DNA of 38,540 bases from an uncultured Clostridia bacterium (GCA_944386345.1 CALXAR010000009.1:1-38540); one strand, 5' to 3'; counted from the stretch's first letter, positions 23,612 to 37,050 are shown. Translations and numbers: made by a program. Notes: generated from the sequence alone by a model not told the origin.

Positions 23612-25201
23612 CTAAAACATTGTTGAAAAAGTTGTAAGTAACGATTCTACTATCTTTTTATAGAATGGACGCTTTATCCAATCCTTAAGTTTAACTTCAA
23701 TACAAGAATTTTCAATCATATTAATAAAATCATTCTTTATATCTTTTTCTGTTCCAGTATCATATATTAAACTAATACATTCGTAATTTAGATTCATACT
23801 CCTATAATCCATATTAGCACTTCCAACTACGCCTATTTTATCATCTGAGACAAATGTCTTAGAATGAATAAACCCTGGCTTATATTCATATACTTTTATT
23901 CCAGCTGAAAGCAATACTTCATAGTATGATCTTGTAGACATCTGAACAATCTTTTTGTCTGGGATGTGTGGAAGAATAATTCTTACATCAACTCCACCTC
24001 TTGCTGAATTTAAAAGTGATGAAAGCATTTCCTCAGAAATAGCAAAATATGGAGTAGTAATATATACATAATCTGTGGCAGTATCTATTATTTTCATATA
24101 TACTGCTTCTACAGGATTTTTTCTGTTATTTGGCCCATCAGATAAAGCCACTGCAACTCCTTTAGATATATTAGTCTCTATTTTTTGCTCTAAACTAATT
24201 TTCTTATATTTATCAAAATCTATTTTTACATTTCTATCTATTAGCCTTAAGTCTCTTAAAAACATTAGGCTAAAATTCCATGATATATCTCCTTCAAACC
24301 TTATACCAGCGTCTTTCCAATGTCCAAATTTTTCCTTTATGTTTGCGTACTCATCTGCAAGATTAAAGCCACCTGTATAAGATACCTTTCCATCTATTGC
24401 TACAATCTTTCTATGCATTCTGTTATTAAAATATGTATTTAAAAATATAGTAAGTGGATTAAAAGTGTAAACTTCTACCCCAGCTTCTATTAAATCCTCA
24501 CGCATTTTTTTGGTAAATTTTCCTATACAGCCATAAGAATCATATATTATCTTTACATCTAATCCTTCTTTTGCTTTTTGCTTTAGAATTCTAAATGTTT
24601 CCTGAGCAATTTCTCCTTTATCTATTATATAAAATTCCATAAAAATATAGTGCTTTGCTTCCATTAAATCTTTACGTAAATCAACAAAGACTTTATCTCC
24701 TAAATCATAATATTTACTTGATATATTCTCACATACAGAGTAAGATGTAATATTTTGTATATATCTTAACATATTGTATACATGTTTATCTTTATTTTTT
24801 ATCTCTTCATCTATTTTAAAAGAATTGTCCATTAAATAATTTGTATCATTTTCGATTTCTTTTATATCAACTTGCTTTTGACGTCTAAGTTTACTATTTC
24901 CCCAAAGAATAAATACACAAATACCAAGTACAGGCATAAACATGATAAATAAAATCCATGATAATTTATATACTGCAGAATCATGCTTGTATAAAATATA
25001 TACTACAGCTCCTATCCTTATTGCATTATATATGAAAAACTTTGAAGAATATACTGTTCCGGTTGCCCTCATTAAAGTTAAAAATACAATTATTTGTAGA
25101 GCCAATGCTGCTATAACAAATAAAGCTTTAAAAATTGTTCTAAATATTAAATTTTCAGACTTTCTTACATGTCTTTTAAGTTTTCTTGACTCTTTATCCA
25201 T
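23612..25201 (-). CDS. cls: Cardiolipin synthase
   Basis: The 529-aa protein joins two phosphatidylglycerol molecules into cardiolipin at the membrane. Two N-terminal spans (residues about 25-50 and 60-95, the second in the conserved PLDNc domain) are followed by two phospholipase D domains with HKD motifs HRKIVAIDG (about 264-272) and HSKTFVSDD (about 443-451), each with GGFN or GSAN type follow-ups. Length and order fit ClsA of Bacillota. It sits 26 bases after tgt and 12 bases before the patatin gene in one operon. Confidence 0.93.
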   Translation of the reverse strand: MDKESRKLKRHVRKSENLIFRTIFKALFVIAALALQIIVFLTLMRATGTVYSSKFFIYNAIRIGAVVYILYKHDSAVYKLSWILFIMFMPVLGICVFILWGNSKLRRQKQVDIKEIENDTNYLMDNSFKIDEEIKNKDKHVYNMLRYIQNITSYSVCENISSKYYDLGDKVFVDLRKDLMEAKHYIFMEFYIIDKGEIAQETFRILKQKAKEGLDVKIIYDSYGCIGKFTKKMREDLIEAGVEVYTFNPLTIFLNTYFNNRMHRKIVAIDGKVSYTGGFNLADEYANIKEKFGHWKDAGIRFEGDISWNFSLMFLRDLRLIDRNVKIDFDKYKKISLEQKIETNISKGVAVALSDGPNNRKNPVEAVYMKIIDTATDYVYITTPYFAISEEMLSSLLNSARGGVDVRIILPHIPDKKIVQMSTRSYYEVLLSAGIKVYEYKPGFIHSKTFVSDDKIGVVGSANMDYRSMNLNYECISLIYDTGTEKDIKNDFINMIENSCIEVKLKDWIKRPFYKKIVESLLTTFSTMF

Positions 25202-25227
25202 AACTATTATTTCACCTTACTTATATA

Positions 25228-28628
<3,401 letters not shown>

Positions 28629-28639
<11 letters not shown>

Positions 28640-29528
28640 ATGCAGTACCTACCTTATCTAAAAATATGTCATTTAAAGATACATTTAATACACTAAATTT
28701 AGTTATATCACTTGTATATAATAGTCTAAATACATCTCCTATTCTTTCTTTATTGGCTAAATTTACTAAATATCTATCTTTTCCTTTTTTCTCTATTTTC
28801 CCAAAAATAGCTATTTGTTTTAGTGTACTATCTGCTATCTTTCCTGTAATATCTAAAGTTTTACTTGCATATTCTTGTTTTATTTCTTCTAAATTACAAT
28901 TTAAAATAATCTTTCCTTTATCAATAATTATTACTTCCTCGCAAAGCATTTCTACTTGACTCATAATATGTGATGAGAATACAATTGTTTTTCCTTGCTC
29001 TTTTAGCTGAAGTATTATCTTTTTAAAATACTCTACACTAACTGGATCAAGTCCTGAGAAAGGCTCATCTAAAATAAGTAATTCTGGATTGTGAAGTAGT
29101 GAAATAATAAATTGTATTTTCTGCTTATTTCCTTTTGACAATTCTTTTATCTTCATATTTGCATACTCTACAATTCCAAATTGCTCTAAGAGCTCAAACA
29201 TATTATTTTTTATATCCTCAGATTTCATTGATTTCATTTTTCCATAGTACATACATTGCTCATATACTGTATATGAATCTATTAAAGAACCAACTTCTGG
29301 TAAATATCCTATCTTATCTGAAATTGAATAGTCTATTTTTTTACCATTATATAATACTTCTCCTTCATCTGGTTCAAGTATATTTAATATCATTCTAAAA
29401 ATTGTAGATTTTCCTGCACCATTTTTTCCAAGTACTCCAACAATATGTCCATCCTCTACTTTAAAAGATACATTATCTACAGCCTTTTTTATTCCAAAAT
29501 ATTTACTTAAATTTTTAATCTCTAACAT
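28629..29528 (-). CDS. ABC transporter ATP-binding protein
   Basis: The 299-aa ATPase has Walker A GKNGAGKSTIF (residues about 35-45), signature LSKGNKQKIQFI (about 136-147), Walker B LLILDEPFSGLD (about 156-167), and the switch His in FSSHIMSQVE. The C-terminal 75 residues (KIEKKGKDRYLVN...) form the accessory domain usual for NatA/EcsA-type exporters. It is encoded 13 bases after queA and overlaps the permease-protease gene, with which it must form an exporter. Confidence 0.88.
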
Positions 29529-29541
29529 ATTTTTTTCCTTT

Positions 29542-30564
29542 CTATAATATTAGCATACAATCTCCAAAACTAAAGAATCTATATCTCTCTTCAACTGCAA
29601 TCTTATATGCTTCCATTATTTTATCTTTTGTTGCAAGTGCTGAAACTAACATTATTAATGTAGATTCAGGCAAATGAAAATTAGTAAGTAAACCATCTAG
29701 CATTTTAAATTTATATCCAGGATAAATAAATATCTTTGTCTCTTCTGCACGAGGATAAATTATTCCATCATCTCCAGTTGCACTCTCTAATACTCTACAA
29801 GAAGTTGTTCCTACAGCAATTACTCTTTTTCCTTCCCTTTTTGTCTTATTTATAACGTCACACGCTTCTTTTGATATAATATAATATTCACTATGCATTT
29901 CATGCTTGGTAACATCATCTACTTTTACAGGTCTAAAAGTTCCAAGACCTACATGTAGCGTAACATATACTAAATTTACACCTTTATCTTCTAGCTGTTT
30001 TAAAACTTCTTTTGTAAAATGTAGTCCTGCAGTTGGGGCAGCTGCACTTCCTCTATTTTTGCAATAAACTGTTTGATATCTATCTTGATCGTCAAGTTTT
30101 TCTGTAATATATGGTGGTAGTGGCATAGTTCCAAGTTCATCTAAGATCTCATTAAATATACCATTGTATTTAAATTTAACAACTCTTTGCCCATCCTCTA
30201 ATATATCAATAATCTCTAAAGATAATTTGTCTGAAAACTCAATAACTGTACCTATTTTACATTTTTTACCAGGTTTTACTAAAGTCTGCCATCTATCCTC
30301 TGTAAGCTCTTTTAAAAGAAGTATCTCTATTTTTTCTTCTTTACCTGGTCTGTGCCCATATAGCCTTGCTGGTATTACTTTTGTATCATTTAATACTAAA
30401 GTATCTCCTGGGTTTATATAATCTATAATATCTTCAAAATGCTTATGCTCTACGTAATCCTTACTTCTGTCTAATACCATCATTCTAGATTTTTGTCTGT
30501 CCTTTAATGGTGTTTGAGCTATTAACTCATGAGGTAAATCATAATAAAAATCACTTGTCTTCAT
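29542..30564 (-). CDS. queA: S-adenosylmethionine:tRNA ribosyltransferase-isomerase
   Basis: QueA turns the preQ1 base in tRNA into epoxyqueuosine using the ribosyl group of S-adenosylmethionine. The 340-aa protein opens with MKTSDFYYDLPHELIAQTPL, and has TLVLNDTKVIPARLYG (residues about 49-64), APTAGLHFT (about 176-184), HVGLGTFRPV (about 205-214), HSEYY, GTTSCRVLES and LLTNFHLPESTLIMLVSA. The ATG at 30564 with GGAGAAAAGCTAAAA upstream is preferred to a start ten codons earlier that lies before this site. First gene of the six-gene operon down to 22418. Confidence 0.96.
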   Translation of the reverse strand: MKTSDFYYDLPHELIAQTPLKDRQKSRMMVLDRSKDYVEHKHFEDIIDYINPGDTLVLNDTKVIPARLYGHRPGKEEKIEILLLKELTEDRWQTLVKPGKKCKIGTVIEFSDKLSLEIIDILEDGQRVVKFKYNGIFNEILDELGTMPLPPYITEKLDDQDRYQTVYCKNRGSAAAPTAGLHFTKEVLKQLEDKGVNLVYVTLHVGLGTFRPVKVDDVTKHEMHSEYYIISKEACDVINKTKREGKRVIAVGTTSCRVLESATGDDGIIYPRAEETKIFIYPGYKFKMLDGLLTNFHLPESTLIMLVSALATKDKIMEAYKIAVEERYRFFSFGDCMLIL

Positions 30565-30617
30565 TTTTAGCTTTTCTCCTTTTTTAACTCTCACATTATA
30601 TCATAAAAGGACAAAAA

Positions 30618-30641
30618 AAGATAGGTTACGTCACCTATCTT
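30618..30641 (-). terminator. Terminator of the recJ-ATP-grasp operon
   Basis: AAGATAGGT and ACCTATCTT form a perfect nine-base stem with TTTTTTT on the minus strand; it ends the five-gene operon and separates it from queA. Confidence 0.85.
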
Positions 30642-30652
30642 AATAATTTTTA

Positions 30653-31729
30653 TTAAAATATTCCATTCTCTTTATAAAATTTTCCTATTAAGCTATTCTT
30701 AGCTGGTTCAAACATTTGAAAGAACCCAAATCCAGTTGAAGTATTTCCTTCTATTACAGTTATACCATCATCTGTTACTACTATATCCCAAGCAACAAAT
30801 TTTATATATGGAAATTTTTTTGCAACTTGTAATATTTTATTCTTTACTTCATTCCAATTTGGAACAACTACTCCGTCAATTTTAGCTCCAGTATCTGGAT
30901 GATTATAATATATATCATCTGTTAAATAGCTTTTACAAGGACCTATTTTTCCAGTTTCTATATCTATTACTGCAAATATTCCTCCACTACAAGCATTATC
31001 AACTGGCTTTGATTTTTCTGTACCAAATCTATGAAGCGCTATTGGAATAATACATTCTCCATTTTGCATTTGAGCAGTTACAATTCTTATTGTGTTTACT
31101 GAACCCGAAAATATATTTGCTGAATATTCATGCTGAAATACATATTCTGTTACAATGTCATCACACTGAGTCTTTAAAAATTCAATAGTATCCTTTTTAT
31201 CTAACTCTTTGCCATTAACATCATATTTTCCATTTTTATATATAACTACACTTACAAATTTTCCACCGCCACTATTTGTTGGTCTAAAAGCAAGTCCCTT
31301 ATATTTTTTTATATAGTCTAAAATATCTTCTACATTTATTTCTTTTTGAGTCTCATAATCAGTTATCACATTATGTTTAATATATAATACTGTTTTAGGA
31401 ATTTTTATATGAGATGAAAAAGTCTCATAAAATAGTCTTTTATCATCTAAGACAATATTATATTCTCCATTTATATCTCTAGATTTCCATCTTTGATTCT
31501 CATTTAAATAATCTTTATAATTATTTTTACTCAAATTATAGTTTACATATGCATCACTATTAAATCCATGTATATACATATTTATTCTTTTAAGTAATGG
31601 AACATCTTTATACTTTTTAGCATTTACAATACAGTACCACCAATCAGAAAAAGCCTGATGTTTGCGTAGTTTTCTTGTAAGCCTTTCCTTTCTTTTATTT
31701 ATATACGTATCAATTATATTTTTCCCCAT
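30653..31729 (-). CDS. Sugar-transfer-associated ATP-grasp family protein
   Basis: The 358-aa protein has the pattern of the ATP-grasp group found near sugar-transferase genes: AFSDWWYCIVNAKKYKDVPL at the N-terminus, FRPTNSGGGKFVSVV (residues about 147-161, nucleotide loop), TEYVFQHEYSANIFSGSVNTIRIVT (about 195-219), HRFGTEKSKPVDNACSGGIFAVID (about 230-253), and FVAWDIVVTDDGITVIEGNTSTGFGFFQ near the end, with the metal-binding Asp and Asn. Such enzymes ligate amino acids or modify sugars on the cell surface. It is the last gene of the operon after ung, an odd place because the others act on DNA and ppGpp. Role here unknown. Confidence 0.75.
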   Translation of the reverse strand: MGKNIIDTYINKRKERLTRKLRKHQAFSDWWYCIVNAKKYKDVPLLKRINMYIHGFNSDAYVNYNLSKNNYKDYLNENQRWKSRDINGEYNIVLDDKRLFYETFSSHIKIPKTVLYIKHNVITDYETQKEINVEDILDYIKKYKGLAFRPTNSGGGKFVSVVIYKNGKYDVNGKELDKKDTIEFLKTQCDDIVTEYVFQHEYSANIFSGSVNTIRIVTAQMQNGECIIPIALHRFGTEKSKPVDNACSGGIFAVIDIETGKIGPCKSYLTDDIYYNHPDTGAKIDGVVVPNWNEVKNKILQVAKKFPYIKFVAWDIVVTDDGITVIEGNTSTGFGFFQMFEPAKNSLIGKFYKENGIF

Positions 31730-31743
31730 ACAAAACTCCTATA

Positions 31744-32406
31744 TTAAATATTTTCTATTTGCCAATCAATTGGCTTAATATTATTCTTCTTTAAAAACTC
31801 ATTTGCTTTAATAAAATGATTACAACCAAAAAATCCATTTCTTGCAGAAAAAGGGCTCGGATGTGCAGCTTCTAGGACTAAATGATTAGGATTTGTAATC
31901 AAATATTTTTTAGATCTTGCAAAGTTCCCCCAAAGCATAAATACAACAGGTTGTTCCTTTTTATTTACCTCTTCAATAATTTTATCTGTAAATATCTCCC
32001 ATCCTTTTCCCCTATGAGAAGCAGGCATGTCCTTTTGTACTGTTAGCACAGAATTTAAAAGCAAAACACCTTGTCTAGACCATTTCATTAGATAGCCATT
32101 ATTTGGAATATAGCAACCAAGTTCATTATTAAGCTCTTTATATATGTTTTGAAGAGATGGTGGAATCTTTATTCCTGGACACACAGAAAATGCCATTCCA
32201 TGCGCCTCACCCAAGCCATGATAGGGATCTTGTCCTAATATTACAACCTTTACATTCTCATAAGGTGTATATCTAAGAGCTGCAAAAATATTCTTCTTTT
32301 CTGGAAAAATAGTTTTCTCATCATATTCTTTATACACAAAATCATGTAATTTTTTATAGTATTCCTTTTTACTTTCCTCTTCAATTATATCTTTAAAATG
32401 ATTCAT
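31744..32406 (-). CDS. ung: Uracil-DNA glycosylase
   Basis: Ung removes uracil from DNA. The 220-aa protein has the family 1 motifs: VVILGQDPYHGLGEAHGMAF (residues about 56-75, with the water-activating Asp of GQDPYHG), GVLLLNSVLTVQ (about 114-125), VVFMLWGNFARSK and HPSPFSARNGFFG (about 183-195, leucine-loop region HPSP). Length is standard. It follows the metallo-beta-lactamase-fold gene by 9 bases in the recJ operon. Confidence 0.97.
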   Translation of the reverse strand: MNHFKDIIEEESKKEYYKKLHDFVYKEYDEKTIFPEKKNIFAALRYTPYENVKVVILGQDPYHGLGEAHGMAFSVCPGIKIPPSLQNIYKELNNELGCYIPNNGYLMKWSRQGVLLLNSVLTVQKDMPASHRGKGWEIFTDKIIEEVNKKEQPVVFMLWGNFARSKKYLITNPNHLVLEAAHPSPFSARNGFFGCNHFIKANEFLKKNNIKPIDWQIENI

Positions 32407-32415
32407 TTTATCCTC

Positions 32416-33096
32416 CTATTTAAGTAGTTCATCTAAATTTACTCCAGCAACATGCTCTAATAGCTCTTTTATTTGTGGATATGTGTCCTTTATATTTATA
32501 TTTGTTAAATTATGACCTGGAAAAATATGTACATCATTATAATTCTTATATAAATTATATAGTGAATTTGCCATATCTTCTATACTTGCAGAGTCTAAAT
32601 CACATCTTCCAAAGCAATCTGAAAATAGTGTATCACCCGTTAAAAGAATTTTTTCATCTTCAATATAATAACATGCACTACCTTTTGTATGTCCAGGAGT
32701 ATGTATAATCTTAATATTTATATCTCCTATATTAAAACATTCACCATCATTTAATAAAATAAATCTACTTAAGTCAAAAGGAACTTGACTTAACCCAAAG
32801 ACATCAGAGCAATCATTTACTTTTCCTTCAAGCATTGGTGCTTCATCTACGCTTGCTATTACTTTAATATCATAATTTTTTAATAATTCATTAAGAGCAA
32901 TTGTATGATCCTTATGAGCATGTGTAAGCATAACATATTTTAATTTTAAGTTTAAATCTCTAATATTCTCTATAATTTTTTGAGCATCATCTGCAGGGTC
33001 TACAATTGCTGCCTCTTTAGTTTTTTCATCCCATATAATATAGCAATTAGTAACATGATAACTTCTAAGTACATTTATTTTTATAAGCTTTATCAT
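32416..33096 (-). CDS. Metallo-beta-lactamase-fold hydrolase, glyoxalase II-like
   Basis: A 226-aa protein with the metal site motif THAHKDH (residues about 58-64; HxHxDH), HTPGHTKGSACY (third His, about 131-142), LLTGDTLFSD (bridging Asp) and FPGHN near the end. This is the YcbL/YqgX type of the glyoxalase II-like group, found in many Bacillota. The start codon immediately follows the stop codon of the rel gene, so they are translationally coupled. Substrate unknown, probably a small thioester. Confidence 0.88.
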   Translation of the reverse strand: MIKLIKINVLRSYHVTNCYIIWDEKTKEAAIVDPADDAQKIIENIRDLNLKLKYVMLTHAHKDHTIALNELLKNYDIKVIASVDEAPMLEGKVNDCSDVFGLSQVPFDLSRFILLNDGECFNIGDINIKIIHTPGHTKGSACYYIEDEKILLTGDTLFSDCFGRCDLDSASIEDMANSLYNLYKNYNDVHIFPGHNLTNINIKDTYPQIKELLEHVAGVNLDELLK

Positions 33097-35259
33097 TTAT
33101 TTAATTCTCCTTACATCAAATACACTATCTATTTTTCTTAATGCTTTTATTACTGTCTGTAATGTATTTATATCTTTTATATTAGCACTTAAATTTGTTA
33201 TATTCTCTCTATCTTGAGTAACTTTTGTACTTATTTCAGTTATCTCAATTTTTAGCTCTTTCATTGTTTTTAAAATATCTGCAAGTACACCATCTCTATC
33301 ATTTGCTTTTACAACAAGTCTTGCATTAAACTCAGCATGTGTTTGCTCTTTCCATTTTACGTTTATAGTTCTTGCACTAGTATCAAGATTTTTTAGATTA
33401 GAGCAATCTTTTCTATGAATTGATATTCCATTTGCAAAAGTAATATATCCTATAATCTCATCTCCTGGTATTGGAGAACAGCATCTTGCAAATTTTACCA
33501 AACAGTTATCTATTCCCTCTACTTCAACTAAATCACTACTGTTGTTCTTTTTCTTTTTAGATACAACTTTTAATTTTAAATCTTCTGATGGAGCTAAGCT
33601 ATCCTCATATAACTCAACTATTTTGTTAACAACTTTTACTGGTGATATACTTCCAAACCCTATATTTTCATAGCAATCATCAAGTGTTTTACAATTAAAT
33701 CTTCTTAAAGCTGGTATCAAAAACTCATCTTTTAATAATTCATCTCTTGAATACTTCTGCTTTTTAAGAATTTTCTCAAATAATTCTTTACCACTTTGAA
33801 TATTTGTTTCTCTTCCTTCTTTTTTTAGAAAGCTTGTTATCTTATTTTTGGCACTAGATGTTTTTACATATTTTAGCCAATCTCTATTTGGACCTTTTGA
33901 ACTCTTACTAGTTACAATTTCAACCACATCTTTATTTTCAAGCTTAGTATTAAGTGGTACCATTCTTCCGTTTATTTTTGCTCCCACCATCTGTTCAGCA
34001 ACTTTTTGGTGTATTGAATATGCAAAATCTATAGGAGTAGAGCCCTTTGGTAAAGACTTTATTTCACCTTTTGGTGTAAATACAAATACTTCTTCACCAA
34101 AAATCTCAGTTTTTATCTTATCCATATTTTCTGTATTATCTGTTAATTCTTTTTGTATTTCAAGTGTCTTTCTAAGCCAGATTATCTTTTTATCTGCTTC
34201 AGAAATTTTTTTGTTTTTCTCTTTATATGAAAAGTGTGCAGCAATACCACGTTCTGCAACATTATGCATATCCCATGTACGTATCTGAATTTCAAAAGGT
34301 CTTCCGCCTTCACCAAAAACAGTAGTATGTAGAGATTGATACATATTAGTTTTTGGTACTGCAATATAGTCTTTAAATCTTCCAGGCATTGGCTTATACA
34401 TGTCATGAACAATTCCAAGTACACTATAACAATCTTTTATTGAGTTAACAATTACACGTATTGCAATAAGGTCAAAAAGATCATCTACATCACATGACTT
34501 TGCTTTCATCTTTTTATATATACTGTAGAAATGTTTTGGTCTACCATAAATTGTAGCCTCTATTCCTTGCTCTTTTAGCTTCTCAGATACTTCTTTGATT
34601 CTAGCATCAATGTATGCTTCTCTTTCTTCTTTCTTTTCATCAATTTTTTCTTTTATATTATGATACTCCTCTGGAAGCAATACTCTAAATGACATATCTT
34701 CAAGCTCTGATTTAACTTTAGACATACCAAGTCTATGAGCTATTGGCGCATAAATCTCTAAGCATTCTTTTGCAATCTGTTCTTTTACAGCCTTATCTAG
34801 AGATCCCATTCTTCTCATATATGATAATCTCTCTGTAATTTTTATTATTACAACTCTTATATCTTTAGCAATAGCCATAAACATATTTCTTAATGTTTCA
34901 GGATTTGTCGCAATATTTATTTTATCAGAAGGCTTATAATGTTCTTCTAATTTTTTTAATATTAAAATTAATTCTGCTGTCTCATTACTTGCAACTTCCT
35001 TTAACTCTTTCTCATCAAAATCATCATAATCAGCTATTGGATATAATAGCGCAGCATATAAAGATTTGTCATCTAGACGAAGAGTTGCAACTTCACTTGC
35101 AACTTCTGTTACAAAGTCTATTGTATCATCATCTAAAATCTTTTTCCCACTATGTTTTTTTTCTGCATAATCAACAACTCTTTTTAACTCATCTTCATTA
35201 TATTTTATATTTTCTTTTTCTAAAAGTTCTTTTATTTTATCTAAATACTTATTACTCAT
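33097..35259 (-). CDS. rel: RelA/SpoT-type (p)ppGpp synthetase with inactive hydrolase domain
   Basis: The 720-aa protein has the full-length Rel order. Hydrolase domain (residues about 20-185): the motif LLHDVVED is LLYPIADYD (H73 to Tyr, D74 to Pro), and KLADRLHNMR is KITERLSYMR, so the metal-binding His, Asp and Asp positions are lost; the earlier conserved His is also absent. Synthetase domain (about 215-370): GRPKHFYSIYKKM, DLFDLIAIRV, GRFKDYIAVPKTNMYQSLHTT and EIQIRTWDMHNVAERGIAAH are intact, including RFKD, the version seen in bifunctional enzymes. TGS (about 400-460), a zinc-finger/helical part with CLVKFARCCSPIPGDEI, and an ACT end follow. It should make but not degrade (p)ppGpp. It lies 18 bases after recJ. 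Confidence 0.92.
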   Translation of the reverse strand: MSNKYLDKIKELLEKENIKYNEDELKRVVDYAEKKHSGKKILDDDTIDFVTEVASEVATLRLDDKSLYAALLYPIADYDDFDEKELKEVASNETAELILILKKLEEHYKPSDKINIATNPETLRNMFMAIAKDIRVVIIKITERLSYMRRMGSLDKAVKEQIAKECLEIYAPIAHRLGMSKVKSELEDMSFRVLLPEEYHNIKEKIDEKKEEREAYIDARIKEVSEKLKEQGIEATIYGRPKHFYSIYKKMKAKSCDVDDLFDLIAIRVIVNSIKDCYSVLGIVHDMYKPMPGRFKDYIAVPKTNMYQSLHTTVFGEGGRPFEIQIRTWDMHNVAERGIAAHFSYKEKNKKISEADKKIIWLRKTLEIQKELTDNTENMDKIKTEIFGEEVFVFTPKGEIKSLPKGSTPIDFAYSIHQKVAEQMVGAKINGRMVPLNTKLENKDVVEIVTSKSSKGPNRDWLKYVKTSSAKNKITSFLKKEGRETNIQSGKELFEKILKKQKYSRDELLKDEFLIPALRRFNCKTLDDCYENIGFGSISPVKVVNKIVELYEDSLAPSEDLKLKVVSKKKKNNSSDLVEVEGIDNCLVKFARCCSPIPGDEIIGYITFANGISIHRKDCSNLKNLDTSARTINVKWKEQTHAEFNARLVVKANDRDGVLADILKTMKELKIEITEISTKVTQDRENITNLSANIKDINTLQTVIKALRKIDSVFDVRRIK

Positions 35260-35276
35260 TTAGCATTTCTCCTCAT

Positions 35277-36965
35277 TTAATCAACTGATTTTTTAAAATC
35301 TTGTAGGACAAACTGTATAGTCTTAGGTGTATTGTATGTATTTAACTCAATTGTCCCTACAACATCTATTTTATCTCCTATTCTAATCTCATCTCTTCTT
35401 ACCCCCATTGAAAAACCAACTGCATCAATTAAGCTTCTATCATCTTTTAAGACTAATTTTAAATGCTTTTCGTCTTTTATTGTTCTAATAGCACTAACTT
35501 TAACACCTTTATATAAAAATACTGGAACTTGATTTGACTGACCATATGGCTTCATTGCCCTAATATCTTTTATTATTTGGGCATTTAAATCTTTTCTTTC
35601 TATTTGAGCATCTACATTTATTATTTGTTCAGATATTGCTCCTACCCTTTTTTGACAAGCATTATCAAAAGCATCAATAAAACCATCTATATTTTCTTCT
35701 AAAATGCTAAGTCCGGCAGCAAGCTCATGTCCTCCGAATTGAACAATATAATCTTTACAATCCGTAAGAGCATCATAGATTGAAAATCCTGATGGACATC
35801 TTCCAGAGCCTCTAATTATTCCATGTTCCTTAGTCAAAAGAATTACTGGCTTATAATATAAATTTACAAGTCTAGAGGCAACTATTCCAATTACTCCATT
35901 ATGCCAAGAGCTATTATATAACACAATACTATTTTTTTTATCCAACTGTTTTTCTTTTATAATTTTTATTGCCTCATCAAATATTACTGATTCAACATTT
36001 TTTCTCTCCTGATTTAAATTATCAAGCTCAAGTGCTATTTGCTCAGCCATATTTTCATCTTTTTCAAGTAGCAGTTTAACAGCAGCTGAAGCATTTCCCA
36101 TTCTTCCACAAGCATTAATTCTTGGCGCCATTCCAAAAGATACCATCATACTATCTATCTCTTTTGAATTTACAAGTCTTATTAAAGCTTTAAGTCCAAT
36201 ATTTTCAGTATGTACCATCATTTTTAAGCCAAATTTAGATATTATTCTATTTTCTCCAATTAAAGGTACTATATCAGATATTGTTCCAATAGATACAATA
36301 TCAAGAAATCTCATATACTCTTTTTCTGGCAAACTATATTTTTTGGCTACAGCACAAATTGTTTTAAAAGCTACTCCAACTCCTGCTAAAAATTTAAACG
36401 AGTATGTGTCATCCTTACGTTTTGGATTTACAATTGCAATTGCATTAGGTAGTTTTTCTGCACATTCATGATGATCTGTAATACAAATATCAAGGCCAAT
36501 CTCTTTTGCATGTTCAACTTCATCTATTGCAGTAATACCACAATCTACAGTTATAACTAGCGTTACTCCTAGATTTTTTATCTCATCTAAAGCATTATTA
36601 TTTATTCCATATCCTTCAAGCAATCTATCTGGTAAATAATACATAACATCTGCACCAAGTTTAGTTAAAAATTGATACATAATAGTTATACTTGTTATGC
36701 CATCTACATCATAATCTCCGTAGATACAAATTTTTTCTTTATTTGTTATAGCTTTATCTATTCTATCTACTAATTTATCCATATCTTTTATTTTATATGG
36801 ATCTTTTAAATCTTCTAAGTTACCATTTAAGAATTCATCTATATCATCAAACTCAATATTTCTAGATATTAATAATTTTGCCATTATGTCTGAAATTTTA
36901 TATGTATCTTTTATTTTATTAACTAACTTAGGGTCATATTTTCTTAAATTCCATATTTTTTGCAT
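35277..36965 (-). CDS. recJ: Single-stranded-DNA-specific exonuclease RecJ
   Basis: RecJ degrades single-stranded DNA 5' to 3' in recombination and repair. The 562-aa protein has ICIYGDYDVDGITSITIMY (residues about 78-96, motif I), VTVDCGIT, ICITDHHECAEKLP (DHH, about 161-174), NPKRKDD, MAPRINACGRMGNA, and the DHHA1 motif IVQFGGHELAAGLSI (about 404-418), then an OB-fold. It is on the short side, like many clostridial RecJ. The ATG follows GGAGGTAAAT. First gene of the five-gene operon that continues with rel. Confidence 0.95.
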   Translation of the reverse strand: MQKIWNLRKYDPKLVNKIKDTYKISDIMAKLLISRNIEFDDIDEFLNGNLEDLKDPYKIKDMDKLVDRIDKAITNKEKICIYGDYDVDGITSITIMYQFLTKLGADVMYYLPDRLLEGYGINNNALDEIKNLGVTLVITVDCGITAIDEVEHAKEIGLDICITDHHECAEKLPNAIAIVNPKRKDDTYSFKFLAGVGVAFKTICAVAKKYSLPEKEYMRFLDIVSIGTISDIVPLIGENRIISKFGLKMMVHTENIGLKALIRLVNSKEIDSMMVSFGMAPRINACGRMGNASAAVKLLLEKDENMAEQIALELDNLNQERKNVESVIFDEAIKIIKEKQLDKKNSIVLYNSSWHNGVIGIVASRLVNLYYKPVILLTKEHGIIRGSGRCPSGFSIYDALTDCKDYIVQFGGHELAAGLSILEENIDGFIDAFDNACQKRVGAISEQIINVDAQIERKDLNAQIIKDIRAMKPYGQSNQVPVFLYKGVKVSAIRTIKDEKHLKLVLKDDRSLIDAVGFSMGVRRDEIRIGDKIDVVGTIELNTYNTPKTIQFVLQDFKKSVD

Positions 36966-37006
36966 ATTTACCTCCTTTTTTATAGTATAAATCTATTAAC
37001 ACCTAT

Positions 37007-37035
37007 ATTTTATCACAAAATAGTGTAAATTTGAA
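37007..37035 (-). promoter_or_regulatory. Candidate promoter of the recJ operon
   Basis: On the minus strand TTCAAA (37030-37035) and TAAAAT (37007-37012) with a 17-base spacer, about 40 bases before recJ. The match to consensus is moderate. The IS91-like element begins just upstream, so only this short stretch separates them. Confidence 0.4.
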
Positions 37036-37050
37036 GAAAATACAAGAAAA

